Assembly (NCBI GenBank): GCA_934153805.1
Contig: CAKPFO010000011.1
Location: forward strand, 1 to 32,602
Direction of reading: 5' to 3'
DNA length: 32,602 nt
Source of the DNA: an uncultured Clostridia bacterium
Lineage (GTDB): Bacteria; Bacillota; Clostridia; TANB77; CAG-508
Positions 15,974 through 24,207 of the stretch are shown here, piece after piece. The notes under the pieces were generated by a model. It was given only the letters and a program-made list of their open reading frames with translations, did no database searches and was not told the origin of the DNA. Position 1 is the first letter of the stretch; every line of letters begins with the position of its first letter. A program made the translations under genes and the position numbers.

Positions 15974-17116
15974 TTATTTAATCATAACAGCATTAATTGT
16001 CAATAGACACTGATAATTATCATTATATTTCATCTGAGTGAAATAGCATGTTAATGTTGTTCCAGATACACTCCATGACAAATTCGAATTCCAGCTATTA
16101 TTATAGCTTGATGAAGAAGTTTGTTGGGTATTATAGGAAACTGATTCTATATAACAAACAACATCATCAGCGGAAGTTCCTTCAGGCACATTCCATGAAA
16201 CGCTTGCTCTAACATACGGCATATATACCGTCGACGTTTTAGCTCCTAATATTTGCATCTTGCTATTTAATTCACTAACATTATTTTTAATTGTTTCTAC
16301 TGGAACACTAATTTTTGAGTCTGTTCCATAGTAACCTGCTGATGGGATTGTAATTTCCGCATTTGTTCCATTTTGTTTTACAGTACTTGCTGTCACTGTT
16401 TTTCCAACATAATTTACCATTGTTCCTGTTATTAGCTTTCCATCTTTATAAGCTGTATAATCTTTTAATATTTGTCCTTCTGTTGCTGTTACTTTACTTA
16501 ATGTTTCTTTTAAGTTTGTTAATTCTGTTGCTTTGCTAGTTAAACTATTATTCTCATTTTGCAATTCATTCTTTTCATTCTCTATCGTTGTTACTTTATC
16601 ATTTAATTCAGCTATTGTTTTATCTTTTTCATCTCCTGTTTGAGACATCGAATCTAATTGCTCTTGCAATCTTTTTACTTGTTCTTCTAATAGTTCTATT
16701 TTTGCTTTATTTTCTGTATAACTTCCTGAAGACGTCGTTGTTCCTTGGTATATATCTAGTAAACTTATCTTATATCCATTATCTTTTAAAATTATTGTAT
16801 CCTTATCATCTTGCAATGTTCCATATTTCGATATAATATCTTCTACTTGTGCTTGCTCTAATTCTTCATTTCTTTCTATTGCCTCCACTTGCGCATCTAA
16901 AATTTCTACACCTATTTTTTCTTTTGCCTCTGCAATTACTTGCATTTTCTTCGCCTCTTTAGCTTTTGTAAATATTCCATTATCTCCCACTGTCATGCTT
17001 ATTGTTATTCCTGCTAGTATTATTAGAACTATTATAGTAACTACAAGTGCTATTAATGTAATACCACCAGCGTCTTTTTCTACAAATTTTCGCATCTCTT
17101 TCTGCTCTTTTTTCAT
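15974..17116 (-). CDS. Type IV pilin-like protein with coiled coil and phage-tail-like segment
   Basis: A 380-residue cell-surface protein. The N-terminus has a basic leader, a GG site (17-18) and ITLIALVVTIIVLIILAGIT, a class of prepilin signal common in Clostridia; cleavage before I19 by prepilin peptidase is expected. Position +5 is alanine instead of the usual glutamate. After a helical region (to about 90) comes a coiled coil (about 135-205), then GQILKDYTAYKDGKLITGTM with later ITIPSAGYYG (about 214-265), a pattern resembling phage tail-fibre modules, and a C-terminal Ser/Asn/Tyr-rich beta domain (about 295-380). Ribosome binding site AGGAGG. No pilus assembly genes are nearby. It could be a pseudopilin-type adhesin; receptor unknown. 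Confidence 0.7.
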   Translation of the reverse strand: MKKEQKEMRKFVEKDAGGITLIALVVTIIVLIILAGITISMTVGDNGIFTKAKEAKKMQVIAEAKEKIGVEILDAQVEAIERNEELEQAQVEDIISKYGTLQDDKDTIILKDNGYKISLLDIYQGTTTSSGSYTENKAKIELLEEQVKRLQEQLDSMSQTGDEKDKTIAELNDKVTTIENEKNELQNENNSLTSKATELTNLKETLSKVTATEGQILKDYTAYKDGKLITGTMVNYVGKTVTASTVKQNGTNAEITIPSAGYYGTDSKISVPVETIKNNVSELNSKMQILGAKTSTVYMPYVRASVSWNVPEGTSADDVVCYIESVSYNTQQTSSSSYNNSWNSNLSWSVSGTTLTCYFTQMKYNDNYQCLLTINAVMIK

Positions 17117-17530
17117 TTTTAATTTTCCTCCTTGGTTATTCTAATTTTTATTAATATTTAATTTTAAACTTGGTAGTAAAAAATTAAGTGTATATATTTT
17201 TCTAGTATTTTAGAATTCATAAATCAAACTTATAATTTATTAGTATTTAATTTTAAGTCTCTAAAATCTATCATTTAGCATTATAAATTCATTCAATTTC
17301 TTTAAATTTACACTTTTATTTTCCAGTTAAAATTATCTTATCATTTCTTACTTTTTTCATCAAGCCAATAGGGCTTGATATATATATATATATATATATA
17401 TATACTCTCGCAAGGGTTTGCGGGTTTTGTTACATTTTTATTACTTTTTCATTGCAATATTGTTACAACTAATCTTATGCACTCTAAATAAGCATCATTT
17501 TTTATTAATACCTATCCATATCTTCCCTAA
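17117..17530. other. Non-coding region with AT tract between two GC hairpins
   Basis: A 414-nt upstream region of the pilin-like gene with no ORF. It holds an imperfect direct repeat of about 20 nt around TATTTAATTTTAA (near 17148-17167 and 17241-17257), an alternating AT tract (17378-17404), a hairpin ATCAAGCC/GGCTTGAT on its left (17359-17379) and CGCAA/TTGCG on its right (17409-17422). I found no convincing promoter and no match to known riboswitch cores. Confidence 0.5.
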
Positions 17531-17781
17531 CATAATGATTTTTTACAAAAATCATTATGCGATTAAAGTAAATTGATTGTTTTTAAAATAAATTAAGACT
17601 GGTGGGGACCGCTTTAGTCTATGTTAATGCGCCAGCATTTACATAGACTTAAGTGGGGTAGGCTTAATTTATTTTAAAAATAATCAATTTACCAATACAA
17701 CTTTATAAAATTTTACTTACTATAAACGAAAAACAAGACCTAATATATCTCTATATTAAGCCTTGTTTACAAATTATATTT
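17531..17781 (+). repeat. Structured palindromic element, family E, long copy E3
   Basis: Same plan as E2: a 13-bp hairpin (17531-17559, arm CATAATGATTTTT), a long stem with 30-nt arms at 17568-17597 and 17663-17692, inner hairpin with GTGGGG motifs, and a terminator hairpin. From 17557 to 17781 it is nearly identical to E2, in direct orientation, whereas the first hairpin has a quite different sequence that is nevertheless a perfect palindrome. It lies between rseP and the pilin-like gene. Confidence 0.85.
17731..17768 (-). terminator. Terminator after rseP, inside E3
   Basis: Duplicate of the hairpin at 15918-15955. The one change, T to C in the right arm, leaves a G-U pair on the minus strand, the strand being transcribed here, so the stem survives. 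Confidence 0.7.
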
Positions 17782-17902
17782 CAACTTTCTTTTTTACTTG
17801 TGCCAAATCTCCAGCCCATTTGGCATTTTATTTCAAATTTTCTATTTTTTCTTTTGTTACAGATGATATTTCATTATATACAAAATAATCTTTACAAAAT
17901 CC
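17774..17902 (-). pseudogene. Possible coding remnant downstream of rseP
   Basis: Read on the minus strand in one frame, this stretch gives DYFVYNEISSVTKEKIENLK, one TAA stop, then NAKWAGDLAQVKKKVEI and a stop. The amino-acid composition on both sides of the internal stop looks coding, which suggests the decayed 3' end of a gene. The family is not recognised, and there is no start or ribosome binding site. The final stop lies exactly where repeat E3 begins. Confidence 0.3.
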
Positions 17903-19157
17903 TCATAACATCATTAAAAGTTATATAAACAGCAAGCATTATAAGTATAGCAAAACCTAATAATTGCAAATTTATTTCTGTTTGCTCTTTTAGCTTTTTA
18001 CCCCTAATTGCTTCTAATAATAGTAATACAAACTTTCCACCATCTAAAGCAGGGAAAGGTAATAAATTTGTTACACCTAACGATAAACTAATTAATGCTA
18101 GCAAATAAACAAAATCTTCTACACCTTTTGTACTAGCTACAGCTTCGGAGATTCCAACAGGTCCCATCATTTGGTCTAATCCTACATTTCCTGTAAATAA
18201 CATCTTTATATTATCTGCTATAGAAAATATAAAATCCCTTGTTGAGAATAATGCATAATAAACGTTGTTTCCAAAGCTATTCTCTGCTTTTTTAAATTGT
18301 ATTCCTAAATAGTACTGATATAATGTATCTGGAATTACCTTAATATCTAGGGTTTCTCCCCCTCTTTCTATTGTGAATTTTAGTTCATTTATTTCTTCTT
18401 TGTTTATTATATTTACAATATCTTGTCTATTTTTCACTTCTATATCATTTATTTTCACTATTTTGTCATTAGCTTTTAAACCATACTTTTCTGCACTACT
18501 GCCTTTTTCTACTGTAATTATTTTTGTAGACCCTTCATCATCAGAAGTGTTTTTTAAGTATATTCCTGTATTCTTATATGGCAGTTTTGTTGGCTGTACC
18601 TCTATTTCTTCTTGATTTTGATTTCTTTTTACTGTAACTTTTAGAGTCTCTCCATTACAGTTTGCTAAAATTTTATCTATATCTGCTTTTACATTTACTT
18701 TCTTATTGTTTATTTTTATTATTTCATCATCGTTTAATATTCCACTTTGCTCTGCAGCATAATTAGGTATTGTAGATTGTATTACAAGTGATGTATTGTT
18801 TCCTATAGATGACATTAATATAAAATATACTATTATTCCAAATATAATATTTACTAGCCCTCCAGCTACAATTATTGCCATTCTCTTAGGTATGCTTGCT
18901 GTGCTAAAAGAACCTTCTTGCTCTGAACGTTCATCTTCTCCTTCTAGGCTTACAAATCCACCTAATGGAATTAATCGTAATGCATATTTAGTTTGTTTTC
19001 CTTGCTTTTTCCAAATAGTTGGTCCAAATCCTATTGCAAATTCATTAACTCTTATTTTGCATAATTTGGCAACAATAAAATGCCCGCCCTCATGTATAAA
19101 AATGAGGAAGCCTAATAAAAATACAACTTTAAAAATTGTTATAATAAAACTAATCAA
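17892..19157 (-). CDS. rseP: Site-2 protease, RIP zinc metalloprotease RseP
   Basis: A 421-residue intramembrane protease that cuts membrane-bound anti-sigma factors and leftover signal peptides. The first membrane segment carries HEGGH (22-26), the zinc site; the last part carries NLLPFPALDGGK, the third zinc ligand motif. Between them are two PDZ domains (about 125-195 and 205-285), as in the E. coli enzyme, where many Gram-positive homologues have one. Four membrane helices are expected. The start is TTG with AAGGAA about 9 nt before it. It is the last gene of the pyrH-cdsA operon; a terminator-like hairpin precedes its ribosome binding site. Confidence 0.96.
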   Translation of the reverse strand: MISFIITIFKVVFLLGFLIFIHEGGHFIVAKLCKIRVNEFAIGFGPTIWKKQGKQTKYALRLIPLGGFVSLEGEDERSEQEGSFSTASIPKRMAIIVAGGLVNIIFGIIVYFILMSSIGNNTSLVIQSTIPNYAAEQSGILNDDEIIKINNKKVNVKADIDKILANCNGETLKVTVKRNQNQEEIEVQPTKLPYKNTGIYLKNTSDDEGSTKIITVEKGSSAEKYGLKANDKIVKINDIEVKNRQDIVNIINKEEINELKFTIERGGETLDIKVIPDTLYQYYLGIQFKKAENSFGNNVYYALFSTRDFIFSIADNIKMLFTGNVGLDQMMGPVGISEAVASTKGVEDFVYLLALISLSLGVTNLLPFPALDGGKFVLLLLEAIRGKKLKEQTEINLQLLGFAILIMLAVYITFNDVMRIL

Positions 19158-19175
19158 TATAATTTCTTCCTTTCA

Positions 19176-19207
19176 AAAAATTATTAGGAGAATTCCTAAT
19201 AATTTTT
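19176..19207 (-). terminator. Intra-operon terminator or attenuator before rseP
   Basis: On the minus strand perfect arms AAATTATTAGG/CCTAATAATTT, six-base loop, followed by a T run. It lies about 10 nt after the cdsA stop and just before the rseP ribosome binding site, with no promoter between, so it probably lowers rseP transcription relative to cdsA. Confidence 0.6.
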
Positions 19208-19217
19208 CATATGTTTT

Positions 19218-20027
19218 CTATATTAGCATTAATAAAAAGTATGCAAATGGTGCTATAAATATAACACTATCTATTCTGTCTAGTATTCCTCCATGTCCAG
19301 GTATTAAATTACTAAAGTCTTTTATTCCGGTATATCTTTTTATACTAGATGCTGCTAAATCACCTATTTGCCCTACTAAGCTTAGTACTAAGCCGACAAT
19401 TGCTATGTATACATAATTAATATTCATGTTCCATACATTGTTACATACTACTGCATATATTACCATACATAGTATGGCACCTACTGTTCCGCCTATACAT
19501 CCTTCTATAGATTTATTTGGACTAACTTTTGTAAATTTATGTTTTCCAAACTTTTTTCCTGTAAAATATGCAAACATATCTGTCCCCCAAGCTGCTATAA
19601 ATATAAACCATATTAATATTCTTCCATTGGCCATTTCTCTTATAATTGGTATGTACATTAAAAATATTACAATATAGCAAATTCCAAAAAAGGTTATTGC
19701 TATGTCTTTTATATTATATTTCATGTTAGTAGCAATTACTTGTGCAAACAATACTAATATTGATATTGGTATTATTGCAGCTATAGTTTTTAAAATATAT
19801 TCTGATGGGATAACATGTATTAAAGCAATTGATGCTGCACTTATATATGCTATCCATCTTAAATCTTTATTCTCATTTTGCTCTTTAAAGCAGTGAAAAT
19901 ATTCATGTAATGCCATTATTGCAATTACACTTATAGCAATATCTACTAAGTATTTATTACCAAATATTAATATTACTGCTACTAAAGGAAATCCTATTAA
20001 TGCTGAAGTTATTCTTTTTATATCCAT
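19218..20027 (-). CDS. cdsA: Phosphatidate cytidylyltransferase
   Basis: A 269-residue polytopic membrane enzyme making CDP-diacylglycerol from phosphatidate and CTP, the precursor of phosphatidylglycerol and cardiolipin. The family signature SSIKRYTGIKDFSNLIPGHG followed by GILDRIDS is present near the C-terminus, with about eight hydrophobic helices before it. Length is typical. It starts 20 nt after uppS, in the same operon. In many Firmicutes dxr lies directly downstream; here rseP does. Confidence 0.96.
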   Translation of the reverse strand: MDIKRITSALIGFPLVAVILIFGNKYLVDIAISVIAIMALHEYFHCFKEQNENKDLRWIAYISAASIALIHVIPSEYILKTIAAIIPISILVLFAQVIATNMKYNIKDIAITFFGICYIVIFLMYIPIIREMANGRILIWFIFIAAWGTDMFAYFTGKKFGKHKFTKVSPNKSIEGCIGGTVGAILCMVIYAVVCNNVWNMNINYVYIAIVGLVLSLVGQIGDLAASSIKRYTGIKDFSNLIPGHGGILDRIDSVIFIAPFAYFLLMLI

Positions 20028-20047
20028 TTATTGTTCCTTTCTGCTAT

Positions 20048-20755
20048 CTATTGTGCTCCAAATTTTCTATTTCTCTTTTTGTAAATTTCTATTGCTTCAT
20101 CTAAGTCCTTCTCTGTAAAGTCTGGCCAATTTTTTTCGATAAATACGAATTCAGAATATACTATTTGCCATGGCAAGAAATTGCTTGTTCTTATTTCTCC
20201 ACTAGTTCTTATTAGTAAATCAGGGTCTGGCTGTCCTGCTGTGTATAAAGAATTTGAAATTGTTTCTTCATTTATGTCTTCTATTTTTAGATTTCCATCC
20301 TTTACATCTTGTGCTATTTTTCTTACAGCTTTTACTATTTCGTCTCTTCCCCCATAATTAAGCGCTATATTAAAAGTAACCCCTGTATTGTCTTTTGTAC
20401 GTTCCATGCATTTTTGTATGCTTTTTTGCATTCCATTTGACAATGCAGTTATGTCTCCTAGGACTTTTACTTTTATATTTTCTGTGTCAGCTCGTTTGCT
20501 ATAATCATCTAAGTAATTTTGCAATAGTAGCATTAATGCTCCTACCTCGTCTTGCGTTCTTTTCCAATTTTCTGTTGAAAAAGCATATACTGTTATGTAT
20601 TCTAGACCTATTTTATTTGCATAACGTACTATTTTTTCTAGTGTTTTTGCTCCTTCTTTGTGTCCTTGTTTTATATCTAGACCTTTTTGTCTAGCCCAGC
20701 GTCTGTTTCCATCCATAATTATAGCAATATGCCTTGGCATGCCTTCTTTTTCCAT
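20048..20755 (-). CDS. uppS: Undecaprenyl (isoprenyl) diphosphate synthase
   Basis: A 235-residue cis-prenyltransferase that makes the C55 lipid carrier for peptidoglycan and wall polysaccharide. IAIIMDGNRRWARQKG (about 10-25) has the catalytic aspartate in the P-loop-like motif; YAFSTENWKR is the second region, and RTSGEIRTSNFLPWQIVYSE the C-terminal diphosphate-binding signature. Length is slightly short but complete. It lies 23 nt after frr. Its product carries the polysaccharide units that the glycosyltransferases at the left of the window may assemble. Confidence 0.96.
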   Translation of the reverse strand: MEKEGMPRHIAIIMDGNRRWARQKGLDIKQGHKEGAKTLEKIVRYANKIGLEYITVYAFSTENWKRTQDEVGALMLLLQNYLDDYSKRADTENIKVKVLGDITALSNGMQKSIQKCMERTKDNTGVTFNIALNYGGRDEIVKAVRKIAQDVKDGNLKIEDINEETISNSLYTAGQPDPDLLIRTSGEIRTSNFLPWQIVYSEFVFIEKNWPDFTEKDLDEAIEIYKKRNRKFGAQ

Positions 20756-20778
20756 ATCATTTCCCTCTTTACTATTTT

Positions 20779-21327
20779 TTATAATGTCATAATTTCTTTT
20801 TCTTTTTCATCTGCAACTTTATCTATTTGTTCTACATATTTGTCAGTTAATTTTTGGATTTGCTCTTCTGCTTGTTTTAATTCGTCCTCTGTTATTTCAG
20901 AATCTTTTTGCTTTTTCTTAAATTCATCTATTCCATCTCTTCTTACTGCTCTTACTGCTACTTTTGCTTCTTCTCCCATTTTTCTAACATCTTTTACTAT
21001 TTCTTTTCTTCTTTCTTCGTTCAACTCTGGGAAGTTTAATCTTATAACTCTTCCATCATTGTTTGGTGTAATTCCAATGTCTGAAGCTAGTATTGCTCTT
21101 TCTATTTCTTTTAATATGCTCATATCCCATGGTTGTATAACTATTAATCTTGCTTCTGGAACTGATATTCCAGCTACTTGATTTATTGGTGTTGGTGTTC
21201 CATAGTAAGAAACTGTTACCTTGTTTAATATTGCTGGGTTTGCTCTTCCAGCTCTAATTTCTGATAAATTTTCTTTGTAAACGCTAATTGTTTTGTTCAT
21301 TCTTTCTTCAATATTTGTGTAATCCAT
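20779..21327 (-). CDS. frr: Ribosome recycling factor
   Basis: A 182-residue, tRNA-shaped protein that splits post-termination ribosomes together with EF-G. RAGRANPAILNKVTVSYYGT (about 26-45), IQPWD, and INLNFPELNEERRKEIVK-type segments match the family, with the three-helix bundle made by the two charged ends. Length is normal. An AGGAG ribosome binding site precedes the ATG. It is separated from pyrH, its usual neighbour, by a DUF2207-like gene. Confidence 0.97.
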   Translation of the reverse strand: MDYTNIEERMNKTISVYKENLSEIRAGRANPAILNKVTVSYYGTPTPINQVAGISVPEARLIVIQPWDMSILKEIERAILASDIGITPNNDGRVIRLNFPELNEERRKEIVKDVRKMGEEAKVAVRAVRRDGIDEFKKKQKDSEITEDELKQAEEQIQKLTDKYVEQIDKVADEKEKEIMTL

Positions 21328-21345
21328 AATTTTTTTCTCTCCTTT

Positions 21346-22347
21346 TTATTTATTTCTACCTAATGTTACATCAGCTACTCCGGCAACTGATAATACTAAA
21401 ACTAAATATAACCAAAAGATTAATTCTCGTGGTAATATGCTTGATAATACTGCTAGTATTAATGCAATTATAGTCGTTACAGCAAAAAAAGTAAATACAG
21501 CAATTGTTATTTTTTTAGATAATTCTTTATTGCTTTTTGATATTTGATCATAGACAAATGCATTTTTAGCTTGTGTGTTTATATGTAATGCAATTGAATA
21601 TGCAAATTCGTTATTTAAAACTATGTCTTTCATCTGTACTCTATCTACTAAAAATTCTTTGTCTTCTAAGCCTTTTCTGTAATTGTCTATATTATATTTT
21701 AATAATTGCCCTTTAATTGTATATGGTTTTATTTTCATAAGTTGCACAATTGAAATTGTAATTGTCAGAAAATATATATACATTAATATCATTGAAATTT
21801 TTAATGTTCCAAATACTCCTAAAAAGCATGCTATTGCAGTTAGTATAATAGATAATCTAATATAAATCTTTCTTATTTTAGCTAGTTTTTTCTTTTTATC
21901 TTCATCTAATATCTTTTCTTTAATTAACTGCTTATTTAATAAATCTTCTATCTCGTTAACTTGTGTATTATATGATGAAAATGTGTTACTAAGCTTTTCC
22001 TCTAACTCAGTCTTTGTAATCTGCATTTTATCATGAAATAGAAAATTTAGCATCAGTATTTCGTATTTATTAATTTCGTCTGAATTTATATCTATGATTT
22101 GTGTAATAGTATAATTATATTTATCTGTATAATCTATTTTTATATAACCTTTTATATTTAGCTCTATTATTTCAGCTACAGTTAGGTCAAAATTATTGTT
22201 AAATCCACCATCATAAATATAACCGACAATTAAAGGTTCTTCCTCTTCTGTTCTGTTGTTTATACTGTTTACATCTGCTGAAATCTTATAATATTTAAGA
22301 TATATATACACTATAAAAACTATATTTATTAGTATCAATATTAGCAT
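21346..22347 (-). CDS. DUF2207-like membrane protein
   Basis: A 333-residue membrane protein. It starts with one membrane helix (1-18). GYIYDGGFNNNFDLTVAEII and LNIKGYIKI (about 40-75) match the winged-helix-like cytosolic part seen in the C-terminal half of DUF2207 proteins; two helix pairs follow at about 170-207 and 275-328. The long N-terminal extracellular domain of full DUF2207 members is missing, so it is a short version. Function unknown. The start has AGGGG about 8-9 nt upstream. It sits between pyrH and frr, which are normally adjacent, and appears to be co-transcribed. Confidence 0.7.
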   Translation of the reverse strand: MLILILINIVFIVYIYLKYYKISADVNSINNRTEEEEPLIVGYIYDGGFNNNFDLTVAEIIELNIKGYIKIDYTDKYNYTITQIIDINSDEINKYEILMLNFLFHDKMQITKTELEEKLSNTFSSYNTQVNEIEDLLNKQLIKEKILDEDKKKKLAKIRKIYIRLSIILTAIACFLGVFGTLKISMILMYIYFLTITISIVQLMKIKPYTIKGQLLKYNIDNYRKGLEDKEFLVDRVQMKDIVLNNEFAYSIALHINTQAKNAFVYDQISKSNKELSKKITIAVFTFFAVTTIIALILAVLSSILPRELIFWLYLVLVLSVAGVADVTLGRNK

Positions 22348-22374
22348 TTTTTTCTACCCCTAATAATTAAAACA

Positions 22375-23082
22375 TTATTTTACTATTGTTCCAATCTTTT
22401 TTCCTTTGACTATTTCCACCATATTTTCTGGATTTTTTATTCCAAATACTATAAGTGGTATTTGATTATCTTTGCATAAAGATGTTGCTGTAGAGTCCAT
22501 CACTTTTAAATCTTTGTTTAATATGTCTAGATATGATATTTCATCATATTTTACCGCATTTTTGTCTGTTTTTGGATCTGCAGAGTATATTCCATCTACA
22601 GTTTTTGCAAGTAGTATTACATCTGCTTCTATTTCTGCTGACCTTAATGCTGCTGCTGTGTCTGTTGTAAAAAATGGATTTCCCGTTCCACACGCAAATA
22701 TAACAACTCTTCCTTTGTTTAAATGTTTTGTAGCTTTTCTCCTAATATATGGTTCTGCTATTTGTCTCATTTCTATAGCTGTTTGAAGTCTAGTACTTAA
22801 TCCTCTTGCTTCTAATGCATCTTGTAAGGCTAATCCATTCATTGTTGTTGCAAGCATTCCCATGTAATCAGATGTTGTCCTTTCTATTTGATGTCCATAT
22901 CTACCACGCCAAAAATTTCCTCCTCCAACTACTATAGCTACTTGAACACCTAATTCAGTAATCTTTTTTATTTGGTCGCAAATTTTACCTAGAGTTTGCG
23001 AGTCTACTCCTCTTCCTTCTTCTCCTCCAATTGCCTCTCCACTTAGTTTTAGAAGTACTCGTTTATACTTTATTTCAGACAT
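22375..23082 (-). CDS. pyrH: UMP kinase
   Basis: A 235-residue bacterial UMP kinase (amino-acid kinase fold) making UDP for pyrimidine nucleotide synthesis. LKLSGEAIGG (about 11-20), VVGGGNFWRGR (about 51-61), FACGTGNPFFTTDTAAALRS (about 128-147) and VDGIYSADPK form the ATP, UMP and Mg sites. Length is normal. An AGGAGAG ribosome binding site is present. It is the first gene of the operon; rpsB and tsf, which usually precede it, are not here. Confidence 0.98.
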   Translation of the reverse strand: MSEIKYKRVLLKLSGEAIGGEEGRGVDSQTLGKICDQIKKITELGVQVAIVVGGGNFWRGRYGHQIERTTSDYMGMLATTMNGLALQDALEARGLSTRLQTAIEMRQIAEPYIRRKATKHLNKGRVVIFACGTGNPFFTTDTAAALRSAEIEADVILLAKTVDGIYSADPKTDKNAVKYDEISYLDILNKDLKVMDSTATSLCKDNQIPLIVFGIKNPENMVEIVKGKKIGTIVK

Positions 23083-23120
23083 GTATCAACTCTCCTTTTT
23101 GGTTTTTACTTACGCTACAT

Positions 23121-23126
23121 ATTCTA
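23121..23126 (-). promoter_or_regulatory. Extended -10 promoter candidate for pyrH
   Basis: On the minus strand TGATAGAAT gives a TG-extended -10 (TAGAAT) about 40 nt before pyrH; the -35 region is poor. Only the -10 is supported. Confidence 0.4.
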
Positions 23127-23263
23127 TCATACAAGTATATAAAAAAGGAATACCTTTCTTAAGATTTTTTTAATTTTTTTCTAACATATTTTTTATTTGC
23201 TCGTGCATAATATTATTAAGTATTTAGAAAGGAATCATTAAGTTGTGTTATTAATTATATAGT

Positions 23264-23446
23264 AATTTGTAATTTTATAATATATTTTGCAGTCGACATA
23301 TTGAAAGTAAATTATTGTAGTAATTCTTAAATAAATTTTATGTGGAATGTTCATTCATTGAAAGGGTCACATAAAATTTATTTTAGAATTTCTAAATAAT
23401 TTAGCTTGAACGAGTAGACAAAAAATATATTATAAAATTACAAATT
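23264..23446. repeat. Structured palindromic element, family A/B, copy B
   Basis: A 183-bp near-palindrome with perfect 25-bp arms (23264-23288, 23422-23446). It shares with copy A the unpaired GCAGTCGAC, AAATTATTGTAG, GGAATGTTCATT, GAAAGGGTC, GAACGAG and AGACA blocks, while the stems differ and remain complementary. It lies in the divergent region between pyrH and the sortase gene, about 36 nt before the sortase start, so it may also form part of the sortase leader. Confidence 0.75.
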
Positions 23447-23482
23447 CAATAATAATTAAGTAGCACATGATTATATAAAAGA

Positions 23483-24136
23483 ATGAACCAGATATTATAT
23501 AAATGTAAGTTAGAAAATACCCCAAACGCTAATATCGAAAATAGGCGTAACTTTATAACCATTTTTTCTATTTCTATATCTTTACTTACTATTGCCATTT
23601 TATTATATTTTATTATGAAATATAACTTTGCCAAAAACAGTAATATTTCCCAAAATATTGTATCTAATTTTAATATAAAGACTCTCTATTCAGACAACAC
23701 CAACTATAATTCTAGTCTTATTAGTGCTGAAGATTATAGCGAACCCTTTGTAATAGGTTTAATAGAAATAGAAAAAATAAATATTGTATATCCTATACTT
23801 TCTACAAGCAGTGAGGATTTATTAAAATTGTCTCCTTGTAGGTTTGCAGGCCCTATGCCAAATGAAATTGGTAATTTATGCATTGCTGGCCATAACTACG
23901 CAAACAATACCCACTTTGGAAAAATTGATGTTTTAAATAAAGGCGATTTAATTAAAATTTACGATGTAAACGGTAATTTTTTAATTTACAAAATTTATGA
24001 CATATATGAGACAAAATACAATGACCTATCCTGTACCAACCAAAATACAAATGGTATAAAAGAAATAACTTTAATTACTTGTAATAACATAAATGGTAAT
24101 AGAATGGTTGTAAAAGCAAGAGCAAATAAAAAATAA
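23483..24136 (+). CDS. Sortase, class D-like
   Basis: A 217-residue membrane transpeptidase that attaches LPXTG-type proteins to the cell wall. One N-terminal membrane helix (about 25-44) follows a cytosolic basic stretch, giving a type II topology. The catalytic residues are visible: His137 in AGHNYAN, Cys200 in TLITC and Arg207 in GNRMVV. IEIEKINIVYPI (about 94-105) is the usual domain start. It has a weak ribosome binding site (AAAAGA), so the exact start is uncertain. Its downstream convergent neighbour carries an LPKTG signal and is the likely substrate. Confidence 0.92.
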   Translation: MNQILYKCKLENTPNANIENRRNFITIFSISISLLTIAILLYFIMKYNFAKNSNISQNIVSNFNIKTLYSDNTNYNSSLISAEDYSEPFVIGLIEIEKINIVYPILSTSSEDLLKLSPCRFAGPMPNEIGNLCIAGHNYANNTHFGKIDVLNKGDLIKIYDVNGNFLIYKIYDIYETKYNDLSCTNQNTNGIKEITLITCNNINGNRMVVKARANKK

Positions 24137-24207
24137 TTAATATGGTATTTTTCAAACCTTAACTATTGATATAGTTCTTAGATTAAAGCTAGCTATAGGA
24201 GTTTTTT

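Noticed and set aside
17117..17530. A cyclic di-GMP riboswitch upstream of the pilin-like gene
   Set aside because: Such riboswitches often precede pilin genes in Clostridia, but I could not find the conserved core around the tetraloop receptor or the usual ACGCAAAGC segment on the minus strand.
15716..17781. E2 and E3 as ends of a composite insertion sequence
   Set aside because: No transposase gene or remnant lies in or between them, and no target-site duplication is visible outside.
17815..17845. A rightward terminator at TGCCAAAT/ATTTGGCA
   Set aside because: The hairpin has a T-rich tail only on the plus strand, where nothing is transcribed toward it; it falls inside the possible gene remnant and may be chance.
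18796..19416. A 206-codon rightward frame across rseP and cdsA
   Set aside because: It runs antisense through two conserved genes and the terminator-like hairpin between them; no start signals.
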